The notes under the pieces were generated by a model that worked only from the letters and a program-made list of their open reading frames with translations, ran no database searches and was not told where the DNA came from. A DNA stretch of 48,685 nt from an uncultured Flavobacterium sp. GTDB lineage: Bacteria; Bacteroidota; Bacteroidia; Flavobacteriales; Flavobacteriaceae. Position 1 is the stretch's first letter. The number at the start of each line of letters is the position of its first letter. Made by a program: the position numbers and the translations under genes. Below, one piece after another: positions 22,927 through 32,863 of the stretch. The stretch is from assembly GCF_943913405.1 (NCBI RefSeq), contig NZ_CALTYA010000028.1, positions 1 through 48,685 of the forward strand, read 5' to 3'.

Positions 22927-24723
22927 ATGGAATCTATCAGAAACATTGCAATTATTGCCCACGTCGATCACGGTAAAACTACTTTGGTTGATAAAATTAT
23001 GTACCATTGTCAACTTTTCCGTGATAACGAAAACACGGGAGACCTTATTCTTGACAACAACGATTTAGAGCGTGAAAGAGGTATTACAATTACTTCAAAG
23101 AACGTTTCAGTTCAATATAAAGGAACAAAAATCAACATTATCGACACGCCTGGTCACGCGGATTTTGGTGGAGAAGTAGAACGTGTATTGAACATGGCCG
23201 ATGGTGTTTGCCTTTTGGTTGATGCTTTTGAAGGACCAATGCCACAAACTCGTTTCGTTTTGCAAAAAGCGATCGACTTAGGCTTGAAACCTTGTGTTGT
23301 AATCAATAAAGTTGATAAAGAAAACTGTACTCCAGAAGAAGTTCACGAAAAAGTTTTTGACTTGATGTTTGAACTTGGAGCAACTGAAGAGCAATTGGAT
23401 TTTCCAACTGTTTACGGTTCTGCAAAAAACAACTGGATGTCAGATGATTGGAGAAACCAAACTGACAATATCGAACCATTATTAGATATGGTAATCAAAA
23501 ATGTTCCAGCTCCAAATGTTGGTGAAGGAACGCCACAAATGTTGATTACATCTTTAGATTTCTCTGCTTTTACAGGTCGTATCGCAATCGGTCGTCTTGA
23601 AAGAGGAGTTCTTAACGAAGGAATGCCAATCTCTCTTGTAAAAAGAGATGGTACTATCGTTAAATCAAGAATCAAAGAATTGCATACTTTTGAAGGACTT
23701 GGTCGTAAAAAAGTACCACAAGTAATTGCTGGAGATATCTGTGCCATCATTGGTGTTGAAGGTTTTGAAATTGGTGATACTATCGCTGATTTTGAAAACC
23801 CAGAAGGTTTGCAAACCATCGCAATTGATGAGCCAACAATGAGTATGTTGTTCACAATCAACGATTCACCTTTCTTTGGTAAAGAAGGTAAATTTGTAAC
23901 TTCACGTCACATCAGAGAAAGATTGACAAAAGAATTAGAGAAAAACTTAGCGATGAAGTTAGGTGAAACTGATTCTGCTGATAAATTCATGGTTTTTGGT
24001 CGTGGTGTACTTCACTTATCTGTTCTTATTGAAACAATGAGAAGAGAAGGATATGAATTGCAAATCGGTCAGCCACAAGTAATTATCAAAGAAGTTGATG
24101 GTCAAAAATGTGAGCCAGTTGAGGAATTAACAATCGATTTACCAGAATCTCTTTCAGGTAGAGCAGTTGAGTTCGTTACAATGCGTAAAGGTGAAATGCT
24201 TTCTATGGAAACTAAAGGTGACCGTATGATTGTAAAATTCAACATTCCATCACGTGGAATCATTGGATTGAGAAATCAATTACTTACTGCTACAGCTGGT
24301 GAAGCTATCATGGCACACCGTTTTATTGGATATGAGCCTTACAAAGGAGAAATTGCAGGACGTAACAAAGGTTCGTTGATTTCTATGGAAAAAGGAAAAG
24401 CGATTCCATATTCTATCGATAAATTGCAAGACCGTGGTAAATTCTTCATTGAACCAAATTCAGAAATATATGAAGGTCAGGTAATTGGAGAAAACTCTCG
24501 TGCTGATGATATGTCTGTAAACGTAACTAAAGAGAAAAAACAATCAAACGTTCGTTCTTCTGGAAACGATGAAAAAGCGAGAATTATCCCGCCAATCATT
24601 TTCTCTCTTGAAGAAGCTTTAGAATACATTCAAAAAGATGAATATGTGGAAGTTACACCAAAATCAATCCGTATAAGAAAGATTTATTTAACTGAAACAG
24701 ACAGAAAACGTTTTAAATTCTAA
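22927..24723 (+). CDS. typA: Ribosome-associated GTPase TypA/BipA
   Basis: 598 aa, full length. G1 is AHVDHGKTT, switch I has ERERGITI, G3 is DTPGHADFGGEVERV, G4 is NKVDK. They are followed by EF-G-like domains II, III and V and the BipA-specific C-terminal domain (MSVNVTKEKKQSNVRSSGNDEKARI, ending TETDRKRFKF). It acts on the 50S subunit in ribosome assembly and stress or cold response. Codon use is of the highly expressed kind. It has its own promoter and terminator. Confidence 0.97.
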   Translation: MESIRNIAIIAHVDHGKTTLVDKIMYHCQLFRDNENTGDLILDNNDLERERGITITSKNVSVQYKGTKINIIDTPGHADFGGEVERVLNMADGVCLLVDAFEGPMPQTRFVLQKAIDLGLKPCVVINKVDKENCTPEEVHEKVFDLMFELGATEEQLDFPTVYGSAKNNWMSDDWRNQTDNIEPLLDMVIKNVPAPNVGEGTPQMLITSLDFSAFTGRIAIGRLERGVLNEGMPISLVKRDGTIVKSRIKELHTFEGLGRKKVPQVIAGDICAIIGVEGFEIGDTIADFENPEGLQTIAIDEPTMSMLFTINDSPFFGKEGKFVTSRHIRERLTKELEKNLAMKLGETDSADKFMVFGRGVLHLSVLIETMRREGYELQIGQPQVIIKEVDGQKCEPVEELTIDLPESLSGRAVEFVTMRKGEMLSMETKGDRMIVKFNIPSRGIIGLRNQLLTATAGEAIMAHRFIGYEPYKGEIAGRNKGSLISMEKGKAIPYSIDKLQDRGKFFIEPNSEIYEGQVIGENSRADDMSVNVTKEKKQSNVRSSGNDEKARIIPPIIFSLEEALEYIQKDEYVEVTPKSIRIRKIYLTETDRKRFKF

Positions 24724-24743
24724 GACATTTTTCTATATAAATC

Positions 24744-24774
24744 AAAAGCCATTCTTTTCAGAATGGCTTTTTTA
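24744..24774 (+). terminator. typA terminator
   Basis: Stem AAAAGCCATTC / GAATGGCTTTT with a 6-base loop, then more Ts. It begins 20 bases after the stop. Confidence 0.85.
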
Positions 24775-24816
24775 TTGAAATAATTTTTATTTATTTTAAA
24801 AGGCTACAATATAACT

Positions 24817-27567
24817 TTATCGAACCAAGCTAAAATGACCTTTGATTATTCGACCGTTGTCTAATTTTACAACATACCAATAATCGTTTGAAGGCAGTGG
24901 CTGGCCGTTATAAATTCCATTCCAACCGTTGCTTAAAGGATTGATATCGGCCAAAAGTTTTCCAAATCGATCAAAAATATAAATCTTAGAATTAGCATAA
25001 AATTTTGGACTAATTCCCATAATATCCCAAGTTTCATTATATCCGTCACCATTCGGACTAAAGAATTTTGGAACTTTTAAAATAGAAATTTCCTTTGAAA
25101 CTGTACCGCATCCCCTGTCGTCATAAACATAAATAGTATGAAATCCAGGCGCAATATTTTCAAAATGATTTGATTCTTGAAAAGGGCCATTTGGATCATC
25201 AATACTATATAAATAATTGCCAAGACTAGAATCGGTAAGATGAATCGTAGCAGTGTTGTTTTCAGTATTATCAACAATATCAATATTCTCAATTGTAGCA
25301 TTATTGGAAGGCAAAACCGTGATCGTGCGTACTTTTTCACAGCCTAAACTATTCGTAACTTTCACAGTATAAATTCCAGCCAGATTTAGGCTAATTGTGG
25401 CTGTTTTTTCTCCAGTTGACCAATCATATTGCAGATTTGGAAGATTTCCAGTCAATAATCCTGCTGTTAGCGTTATATATTTATTCGGAAGATTTGTGCA
25501 AATATAATCAGTAATTTCAGTTTCAATTTTCGGCAAAGCAAATACGTTAAGATGAATCGGAAAAATACCTAAACATAGGCCTGCATCTTGAATCCGGGCA
25601 TAAATTGTTTGCGAATATGGATTCGTATTAGCGAATCGCTGTCCGATGCTATTTTGCTCTAGTAAAGCATCATCCGTATTTTTATAATAAGAAATTGTAG
25701 CGGTAGAAAGAAAATCGGAAGCAATTTGAGCTTCCAAAAGATCAAAATTATAAAAACCGTCTTCACTGCCGCCATCATCACAATGATTAATAGAATAGGG
25801 TGAAATTGTAGCTACGTTTACAATTATTTCCAATTCTGTAAAAGACGAGCATCCGGTAGTTTGATCTGTAATTTTTACATGTAGCGTCTGGGGATTCGAA
25901 ATGTTTTTATAGTTTGTAGCTTGCGGATTATTATTGGTTTCGGCATCGCTTTTAGAAAGAAAAAAAGCAATTGTCCGGTTTGGAATTCCTGCAGTCAGAT
26001 CATCGTTTGCCTTGCTAAGATCAAATAGAATGTTTGTCTGCGTTCCATCCGGACTGCATTGTGTCAAGCTTGAAGAAACGGCTTGTGGCAACGGATTTAT
26101 TTGTATTGTTTTTCGACTCACTACAGGATTTCCTTGAATAATTATATCTGCTTTTACAGTATAGGTTCCAGGATTTAAATAAGTATGCGTTGGAGAATTT
26201 GCCAAGGAAGCCGTACTTCCATCTCCAAAATTCCAAATTACAGAATCGACAGTTCCATTTACATCCAGAGAAAAAGTAGTCGGTGTTTTTTCGCAGAAAT
26301 TGTCAGCTAAAATAGCCGAGCTGAAAACAGAAGTGATAAAAGGAGGAAGTCCAAATGTGGACAAACCATTTTGTAGAAAAACGGCTCTTGTTTGAAAATT
26401 ACAGGCCACGCCATCCAATTCAGGGTTATTAATTACGTCCAAATAATTTTGGTCAGAATTGATATTGGCTTTGTAAATCTTCTGATCCGGACCTAATTGC
26501 AGAGCAGAATAACTGCGTCTCGAAATTTGAACAACAGAATTCGGAATATCTCCAGACAAAAGATCAAACTGATAAAGACCGCTTTCTGCCGAAGCATATA
26601 ATTTTTTTGTTTCCGCAGAAAATTCTATTCCATACGGAATTGCATTTTCCATAATTGAAATTCCGTTGCTGACAATGCCTGTTTCGTTGTCAAAATCATA
26701 GAGATACACAACGCCGTTATTTTCACTTCCGCCAGTAATTGTTCCTAGCTGGTTGTGCGCGACGGCAATTTTTTTCCCATTTGGAGAAACTTTCAGATAG
26801 CCAATAGAATTTCTTCGATAGCCAGAAACCGGAACCATCGGGTTAATTTGCGTAATTACCGGAGTAGTATTTACGCCATTCAAGTCAATTTTAAAGGCAT
26901 AAAATTTATTGGTAAAATGTGTAATTACCCAATAACCGTCGCTGTTTTTTGACTTCACAGCAGTAACTTTTTCAGAACATTTATACTTTATTTCTTCACC
27001 CGAAGGATTTGTATCATAGGTAATCAAAGGATTGTTTCTGCTGATGATATCGCCAACGCTTCCATTGCTTCCATTGAGAGAAATATCTACGATAGAATAA
27101 TTCAAGCCGTTATTAAAACCGTCATCATCCTGAGGAAATCCAGAGCTTGTATTTTGATTTGGATAAACAGCGGCATTGTCATGATGCGGTTCGTCGACGG
27201 TAAAAATGTAAAAGATATTTGGATTGCCAGGTTTAGGAATGATTATTCCGGACTGCGTACTTGAAGGATCGCCAAAAAGTCCGGTTCCTGCATCATAATC
27301 TCCTCCTGGCATAGTCAAGTGATTTTGGTCCCAAACCGTTCTTCCGTCAGTATATAGAAGCAGGTTTCCATCTTTGTCAGAATAAGAGCTACAGCCTTCA
27401 CTGGTGCTGATTCTGATTGGATTTGGGGGCGTAGACAAAACCTCAATCGTATTGTCAGTATTGAATCGAATTCCGGCACGATTTCCAAAAAACCAATTGG
27501 AAGCTTCTCCTTGTGAAAAGGATTTCAGGCTGACCAAAAGTGCAAAAAGGAGGAATTTTGTTTTCAT
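24817..27567 (-). CDS. Type IX secreted surface protein with PKD domain
   Basis: 916 aa. Signal peptide MKTKFLLFALLVSLKSFSQG. The N-terminal 400 residues (WFFGNRAGIRF, ..SYSDKDGNLLLYTDGRTVWDQN, repeated YLKVSPNGKKIA) look like a WD40-like propeller. A PKD domain lies at about 430-490 (VIWNFGDGSTASLANSPTHTYLNPG), then two beta-sandwich segments. The last 85 residues are the gliding-motility-associated C-terminal (type B) sorting domain: FFSPNGDGYNETWDI, IYIFDRFGKLL, GWNGIYNGQPLPSNDYWYVV, GHFSLVR. It should be exported by Sec, then by the type IX system, and held on the cell surface. It lies 31 bases downstream of a second such gene. Confidence 0.93.
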   Translation of the reverse strand: MKTKFLLFALLVSLKSFSQGEASNWFFGNRAGIRFNTDNTIEVLSTPPNPIRISTSEGCSSYSDKDGNLLLYTDGRTVWDQNHLTMPGGDYDAGTGLFGDPSSTQSGIIIPKPGNPNIFYIFTVDEPHHDNAAVYPNQNTSSGFPQDDDGFNNGLNYSIVDISLNGSNGSVGDIISRNNPLITYDTNPSGEEIKYKCSEKVTAVKSKNSDGYWVITHFTNKFYAFKIDLNGVNTTPVITQINPMVPVSGYRRNSIGYLKVSPNGKKIAVAHNQLGTITGGSENNGVVYLYDFDNETGIVSNGISIMENAIPYGIEFSAETKKLYASAESGLYQFDLLSGDIPNSVVQISRRSYSALQLGPDQKIYKANINSDQNYLDVINNPELDGVACNFQTRAVFLQNGLSTFGLPPFITSVFSSAILADNFCEKTPTTFSLDVNGTVDSVIWNFGDGSTASLANSPTHTYLNPGTYTVKADIIIQGNPVVSRKTIQINPLPQAVSSSLTQCSPDGTQTNILFDLSKANDDLTAGIPNRTIAFFLSKSDAETNNNPQATNYKNISNPQTLHVKITDQTTGCSSFTELEIIVNVATISPYSINHCDDGGSEDGFYNFDLLEAQIASDFLSTATISYYKNTDDALLEQNSIGQRFANTNPYSQTIYARIQDAGLCLGIFPIHLNVFALPKIETEITDYICTNLPNKYITLTAGLLTGNLPNLQYDWSTGEKTATISLNLAGIYTVKVTNSLGCEKVRTITVLPSNNATIENIDIVDNTENNTATIHLTDSSLGNYLYSIDDPNGPFQESNHFENIAPGFHTIYVYDDRGCGTVSKEISILKVPKFFSPNGDGYNETWDIMGISPKFYANSKIYIFDRFGKLLADINPLSNGWNGIYNGQPLPSNDYWYVVKLDNGRIIKGHFSLVR

Positions 27568-27598
27568 TGCAACTTAAATAACTCCCAAATATAGCTAA

Positions 27599-29911
27599 TT
27601 AACGCAAAAGAGAGAAGTGTCCTTTGATTTCTCTGCCAGATTCTAATGTGATTTTAAACCAATAATCGGATGCAGGAAGCGTTTTTCCGTCATGCATCCC
27701 GTTCCAGCCTTGCTGATTTCCTTTGAAAAAATAAACAAGTTTTCCATAGCGGTCAAAAATAGAAACCGTTGCATTTGGCTGTGAACTTAAGTATGGAACT
27801 TTCCAAATTTCATTATATCCGTCACCATTTGGGGAGAAAAACTTAGGATAATCCATTACGAAAAACGGATAAGGCTTGGCGCTTCCGCATAAATTTCTGT
27901 CGATTACATAAGCTGTATATTCTCCTGATCTTATATTTGAAAACGTAGGACTTTGCTGGAAATATACGCCGTCGATTGAATATTCATAATCTCCGATGCT
28001 TTGTGGCGTAATATTTATGGTAACCGAATTATTTCCTCCATTAAAATCATTTACTGAAACTGAAGAAATGGCAGCTTTGTTGGAAGCTTTTACGTGAAAC
28101 GTTTTTGTTCCTTCGCATCCGTAGGAATTGGTTACAGTTACCGTGTAAGTTCCTGCATCCCTAACTCTGATTATTTGCGTGAATTTTGGCGGAGTCGTGT
28201 TCCAAACATAACTAGAAAAACCGCTTCCTGCATTTAAGGGAACGTCGCTTGCTTCGCAAACAATAGCATCTTGGTCGTTAAGGCTTGTTCCGAAAGAATT
28301 TACTATAATCTTAAATTTTGCAATTCCAAAGCAATCGATGCCACTGCTTAATTTGGCATAAATCATTTGTTCAAAAGCAATTGTATTGGTGAAATTTGTA
28401 GGATCAGGAATTGCATTTGTTCCAGCCAAAGCATCGTTATTGCTGGTAAAATATTTAATATTTCCACCAGGAAGATTTGTCAAAATTGCCGTTTCGTTCT
28501 CAGTCAAGTCAAAAGGAGTAAATCCGTCTAAACGATTTGCATCTTCATCGCATTCATTTAGAGGCAAAGGATCTGCAATATTATTGTTAGAAACTGCCAA
28601 AGTCACTTCAGAAATTCCGAAACATCCAAATTGGTTTTCAGCTCGAGCAAAAACTGGATTGATTGTATTTTCAAAAGCGGTTTGATTCGTAATTGGATTC
28701 CTATCATTCAAGGCATCACTGCGAGTTTTGAAATAAATAGGTGAAGATAAACCCGTATTTCCAGCAGTAATTTGCCCCTCAGCTTGCGTCAAATTGAAGA
28801 AAGCCAAACCGTCATTATTTTCATCGCATTGCACCAAAGTCGCATTTGACAAAACAATTGCGGGCGCATATTCGATTTTTATTTCTCCATGCGAAGTGCA
28901 AGTGCCTCCAAGACCAACTTCTACAGAATAAGTAGCATTTTCGTTAACCGAAATTGCGAATTGATCAGTAGTAGCTCCGATTTGTAGCACTCCGTTTTTA
29001 AACCATTGGTAGCTGATTGCAGTTGGGTTTGTAGCTGTTAAAGTCAAACGTTCGCCTTGGCAAAGCGCAGTTCCGTCGGAAAGCAATTTAGGGCTTCCCA
29101 AATCAGTTTCTACTTTAAAACTGCCTCCTCCTAGGAAAATGGCAGAATCATATCTATAGTTTCCTTCATCAGCAATCACCAATTTTATATGATAAGTCGC
29201 ACCTGGAATTACGTCAGCTTGCGCCTTCATCACTTTTGTTTGTCCGTTGAAATTTGTAGGATGTTCGTTTCCGTTAAAGCCTCCAAAATATTCTTCATTT
29301 TGTGCCCGACAGCCTCCAGGGCCTCCAATTTCAGGACGAATATTCATCGTGTTTACAGCTATAGTTTTCCCAGGAACAAGCGCTAAATTTTGATATGCAG
29401 CTGTGCTTCCAACTTGTTTGAGTAAAAATGCAAAACCATCAGCATAATTACAGGGTGCATTGTCATGATATTCCTCAGAAGAAAGCATATAATCAAAGCT
29501 GATTTTATTACTTAAAGGTATAAAATCAAATTCTAAAATGGTAGCATCGGTAGATCTTCCTATTCCTAATGCTTGTTCTAAATCTTGATCGCCTGGCCAA
29601 TTCATCCCACGGCCATCATCTGAAAGGCTTGTATTAGGGCCTTGGGCAATTTTTGCCCTTCCTGTGCTTAAAATAATTCCTTCAGTAAAAGGAAAAGAAC
29701 TTGTGCCGGCATTAAAATAACCATAGCTATTTTCACGACCTCCAAAATCACCTCCTGTGACAGAAAAATTCGAAACTGAAGCACAATCACTGTCAATTAA
29801 AACATCTTGAACTAAACGTTGAGCGGTATAAGTATCATCAACTTGAATATACTGTGCTTTTAATTGGGAAGAAAAGCACAGTACTAATAGAATAAAAAGG
29901 TGGTTTTTCAT
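27599..29911 (-). CDS. Type IX secreted surface protein with choice-of-anchor L domain
   Basis: 770 aa from the ATG at 29911 (MKNHLFILLVLCFSSQLKAQ signal peptide). An upstream ATG at 29920 is nearly on the predicted transcription start. Residues about 35-270 fit the choice-of-anchor L pattern: FSVTGGDFGGRENSYGYFN, TEGIILSTG, ATILEFDFIPLSNKISFDYML, SSEEYHDNAPCNYADGFAFLL. An Ig-like domain and two QCDENNDGLAFFNLT-type segments follow. The type B sorting domain ends it (YPKFFSPNGDGYNEIWKVP, ... GHFSLLR). Its last 80 residues are clearly related to those of the next gene. Probably a surface adhesin or matrix protein. Confidence 0.93.
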   Translation of the reverse strand: MKNHLFILLVLCFSSQLKAQYIQVDDTYTAQRLVQDVLIDSDCASVSNFSVTGGDFGGRENSYGYFNAGTSSFPFTEGIILSTGRAKIAQGPNTSLSDDGRGMNWPGDQDLEQALGIGRSTDATILEFDFIPLSNKISFDYMLSSEEYHDNAPCNYADGFAFLLKQVGSTAAYQNLALVPGKTIAVNTMNIRPEIGGPGGCRAQNEEYFGGFNGNEHPTNFNGQTKVMKAQADVIPGATYHIKLVIADEGNYRYDSAIFLGGGSFKVETDLGSPKLLSDGTALCQGERLTLTATNPTAISYQWFKNGVLQIGATTDQFAISVNENATYSVEVGLGGTCTSHGEIKIEYAPAIVLSNATLVQCDENNDGLAFFNLTQAEGQITAGNTGLSSPIYFKTRSDALNDRNPITNQTAFENTINPVFARAENQFGCFGISEVTLAVSNNNIADPLPLNECDEDANRLDGFTPFDLTENETAILTNLPGGNIKYFTSNNDALAGTNAIPDPTNFTNTIAFEQMIYAKLSSGIDCFGIAKFKIIVNSFGTSLNDQDAIVCEASDVPLNAGSGFSSYVWNTTPPKFTQIIRVRDAGTYTVTVTNSYGCEGTKTFHVKASNKAAISSVSVNDFNGGNNSVTINITPQSIGDYEYSIDGVYFQQSPTFSNIRSGEYTAYVIDRNLCGSAKPYPFFVMDYPKFFSPNGDGYNEIWKVPYLSSQPNATVSIFDRYGKLVYFFKGNQQGWNGMHDGKTLPASDYWFKITLESGREIKGHFSLLR

Positions 29912-29928
29912 TATTTTCATAGCGTCCG

Positions 29929-29936
29929 CAAAGATA
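29929..29936 (-). promoter_or_regulatory. Promoter -7 box for the two surface-protein genes
   Basis: TATCTTTG on the minus strand (29936-29929) fits TAnnTTTG. It sits just downstream of the permease stop, 18 bases before the chosen ATG, suggesting the surface genes are not simply the tail of the ABC operon. No clear -33 box is seen. Confidence 0.45.
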
Positions 29937-30776
29937 CTACAAATCTCGTTTTTTTAGTATTTTATACGACATTAACATAAAAATAACGGTCCAAACTATC
30001 ACAATTGCAATTTCTGTAAGATGAACGCTATAATCTTTTGCAACGCTTCCGCCAGAAACTTGATTTTCAATTGCTTTGTAAGCTTGAAAGCGCGTCACTG
30101 GCTCTTTGATTAAATTTGCCATTGATTCTAGAGGAAAGAAAGCCTTGATTTTGTCTACTTGTTCTGAACTTGAGAAAATAGTAATCCGCAATAAACCTCC
30201 AATTATACCTTCGACAACATACCAAAGGAATAAAAATCCGATAGCAAAAGCGGAACGTTTGACTAGGATTCCTAAAAATAAACAGAAAGAGAAAAAGGCA
30301 ACAAGCTTTATGAAATAAGCTAAAAGATATTCTAAATCTGAAAAAACAATGGTGCTTTCTGTGTAAGATGAAAAACTGTAGCCTAGAATTAATGTCATTA
30401 TGAAGACATAAATGCAGGATAAAATTGCGAAAAGAAATACGGTAAAAAACTTAGAAAGTATAAATTCTTTTTTGCTCAAGCCGTCAATTAAATTCTGTTT
30501 TAAAGTTCCGTAGCTGTATTCATTTGCCATCATGGAAACTATAATTACGGCCAAAAAGAATTTTAATATAGAAGCCATATAGGTGTTAAAATGCCAAATA
30601 AAAGGGAAATTGAAAATTCCCATATCTGCCATGCGGAAATCAATGCCGACGAAATTAAAATTGATCGAAGCAATTAATGCGACGGAAGAAAGCAGTATGA
30701 AATAAGTCAGCGTCAAGATTCTGCTGGCTCGGTTTTGCCAAATTTTTTGTAGTTCTATTGAGAGTAATCGTTTCAT
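29937..30776 (-). CDS. ABC-2 type transporter permease
   Basis: 279 aa with about six membrane segments (ILTLTYFILLSSVALIASI, ILKFFLAVIIVSMMANEYSYG, FLFAILSCIYVFIMTLILGY, LVAFFSFCLFLGILV, FAIGFLFLWYVVEGIIGGLL, and one near the C-terminus). NEYSYGTLKQNLIDGLSKKEF is the ABC-2 signature region after the second segment. It starts 10 bases after the ATPase stop, so the two form an exporter in the inner membrane. Substrate unknown; relatives handle antibiotics, lipids or bacitracin-type peptides. Confidence 0.88.
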   Translation of the reverse strand: MKRLLSIELQKIWQNRASRILTLTYFILLSSVALIASINFNFVGIDFRMADMGIFNFPFIWHFNTYMASILKFFLAVIIVSMMANEYSYGTLKQNLIDGLSKKEFILSKFFTVFLFAILSCIYVFIMTLILGYSFSSYTESTIVFSDLEYLLAYFIKLVAFFSFCLFLGILVKRSAFAIGFLFLWYVVEGIIGGLLRITIFSSSEQVDKIKAFFPLESMANLIKEPVTRFQAYKAIENQVSGGSVAKDYSVHLTEIAIVIVWTVIFMLMSYKILKKRDL

Positions 30777-30786
30777 TTTCGGGAGA

Positions 30787-31677
30787 TTATTTGTTATTGG
30801 TCAGTTCAAGGAATTGTTCTTCAAGGCTATGTTTTCTTTTTACGAGATGATTCAAAAAGATATTTTTTTCAAAAAGATATCTGTTGATTTCTGAAGCCTC
30901 AAGATTTGCATAGACAAATAATTTTCCTTCATATTCTTCAATTTTTTGAATAGAAGGATGAAGGCTTAAAGCTTCTCGCAACTCGAGAATTTTGTCAGAT
31001 TGAAGCTCAAAGAAACCTTCGTTCGAGTTCATTCCGTCGACAGTTCCCGAGTATAAAATTTCACCTTTTCTTAAAACCAATACGTGAGAACATACTTTTT
31101 CAACTTCATCTAAAAGATGGGAAGCCAGAAGAATTGTGGTTCCTTGGGAAGCAATTACCCTGATAATATCACGAATCTGGCGAATTCCCTGTGGATCTAA
31201 ACCGTTTGTAGGTTCGTCTAAAATTAAAATTTCTGGATCATTCAAAAGGGCAGAAGCAATGGCAAGCCTTTGTTTCATTCCTAAAGAGAAAGTTCTGAAC
31301 TTGCTGTCTTTTCTTTCTAAAAGGCCTACGATTTCTAACTTCTCAGCAATTTTATCATAGCTCGTTCCTTTAATTTTGCAAACTAGCTGCAGATTTTGCT
31401 GTGCCGTCATGTAAGGATAGAAATTCGGTCGCTCAATGATGGCGCCGACTTTTTTCAAAGCGTCGTGCGTTTCCATTTTTCCGCCAAACCAGCTGTAATT
31501 TCCGGCTGTTTTATTGACAACGTTTAAAACGATTCCGAGAGTTGTGGATTTTCCGCTTCCGTTCGGACCTAAGATTCCGTAGACATTTCCTTTCTGGATG
31601 CTTAGCGAAACATTTTTTACGGCTTGGACTTTGCCGTAATTTTTATAGAGATTTTCAATGGTAAGAATTGTTTCCAA
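30787..31677 (-). CDS. ABC transporter ATP-binding protein
   Basis: 296 aa. Walker A is GPNGSGKST, Q-loop follows IIERPNFYPYMTAQQN, signature FSLGMKQRL, Walker B ILILDEPTNGLDPQG, switch His in LLASHLLDEVEK. The C-terminal 75 residues are the short extension usual in CcmA/BcrA-type exporter ATPases. It pairs with the ABC-2 permease just downstream. Confidence 0.93.
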   Translation of the reverse strand: METILTIENLYKNYGKVQAVKNVSLSIQKGNVYGILGPNGSGKSTTLGIVLNVVNKTAGNYSWFGGKMETHDALKKVGAIIERPNFYPYMTAQQNLQLVCKIKGTSYDKIAEKLEIVGLLERKDSKFRTFSLGMKQRLAIASALLNDPEILILDEPTNGLDPQGIRQIRDIIRVIASQGTTILLASHLLDEVEKVCSHVLVLRKGEILYSGTVDGMNSNEGFFELQSDKILELREALSLHPSIQKIEEYEGKLFVYANLEASEINRYLFEKNIFLNHLVKRKHSLEEQFLELTNNK

Positions 31678-31753
31678 AATGGTTGATTTATTGGTTTATA
31701 AGTAGGACGAACTAAAAGTAAATTTGTTACTGAGAAAGTTGATAAAAATAAAA

Positions 31754-31784
31754 AATCCTCAATTACAAATCGTAATTGAGGATT
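31754..31784 (-). terminator. Terminator of the NdpA-like gene
   Basis: Stem AATCCTCAATTAC / GTAATTGAGGATT with a 5-base loop, followed on the minus strand by TTTTTATTTTT. It is 20 bases past the stop at 31804. Confidence 0.85.
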
Positions 31785-31803
31785 AATATTGATATTTGAA
31801 AAC

Positions 31804-32862
31804 TTATGATTTCTGCTCTTTATTGAAGTAAACTAAGTAATAATACATCTGTTTTTCTTCATCCCAGCCTTTTTCTACATACTTTTCAGCACTTTCTGGA
31901 TTGATAAAATCTAGCTTGATTTGAATGTTTGTATCTAAATTGATTACGTTTTTAATCTTCTTTCTAGCATCAGAAACGGCAGCATTTGCAATCGGGAAAC
32001 TCGTCACATCTTCAATGCTGTATTTTTCTCCCTTGTCTACTTTATAATTCTTAAATTCTGACATCAAATCAGGATTGTCAATGACTTCGTTCAAGAAATT
32101 CTGCTCTTCAAAATCATCGTTTTTGGCGAAATAATTTACCGAACGGTTCATGAACATTACTTCTTCTTTTTTGTCTTCTGCCGGAAGCACTACGTCTTTT
32201 GCGAAATCTTGGCAGAATTTCAGGTATTTTTTTGTGATGAAGTTTTCGTCTTGAAAAGCATCCACAGAAAGGAAATGCTCTAACCAGTAGCGCGCATCAT
32301 AACGGTTGCTGTCTACCGTTAAAATTTTATAGCCTTCTTCTTTTTTATAGTTGAAAATAAGGCATCCTTTGTCTAATTTATTCAAGTTGATTCCTTGTTG
32401 GAGGATCATTTCAAGATTGCTGTCTTTTTCTTCAAATTGCAAGAAATCAGACTGCAATTCGCTTTTGAAAACTCCGATAGCGTCAACAACATTATTGTCA
32501 ATGCTCAAGTTTGTCAAATAAGTCACATAAACTTCTCCGTTTTTGATATGCGGATGGTTGGACTGCTCAAACAAATGTTTGGTGATATTTTTTGAAATCT
32601 CGTGCGCTTTGTCTGGATTTGCGAAAATCTCAGAAGCAAACTTGTACATTTCATTATAATCTAAATCTACATCGTGAGCAAATTGATAATAATTTTCTTC
32701 TTTTTCACGAAACGATTTAAAGAAAAATTCTTTTAAAAGGGGCATGATTTCATCATTCAAACCATATTTTGAATCTGATAAAAAGAAGGCCTCATTACGG
32801 CTTTTATTCCCAACTCTGTGAACGCTAAGAGTTTCGATGTGTGTGTTGAATAAGTTGATCAT
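31804..32862 (-). CDS. Nucleoid-associated protein, NdpA/YejK family
   Basis: 352 aa, cytoplasmic, close to the family length (335-350). It opens MINLFNTHIETLSVHRVGNKSRNEAFFLS and carries the acidic middle region (LPLLKEFFFKSF-type start, then DKGCLIFNYKKEEGYKILTVDSNRYDARYWLEHFL), which I recognise as the NA37/NdpA family. The family binds the nucleoid. Its molecular role is poorly defined. It lies alone between a terminator and the four-helix-bundle gene. Confidence 0.85.
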   Translation of the reverse strand: MINLFNTHIETLSVHRVGNKSRNEAFFLSDSKYGLNDEIMPLLKEFFFKSFREKEENYYQFAHDVDLDYNEMYKFASEIFANPDKAHEISKNITKHLFEQSNHPHIKNGEVYVTYLTNLSIDNNVVDAIGVFKSELQSDFLQFEEKDSNLEMILQQGINLNKLDKGCLIFNYKKEEGYKILTVDSNRYDARYWLEHFLSVDAFQDENFITKKYLKFCQDFAKDVVLPAEDKKEEVMFMNRSVNYFAKNDDFEEQNFLNEVIDNPDLMSEFKNYKVDKGEKYSIEDVTSFPIANAAVSDARKKIKNVINLDTNIQIKLDFINPESAEKYVEKGWDEEKQMYYYLVYFNKEQKS

Positions 32863-32863
32863 A

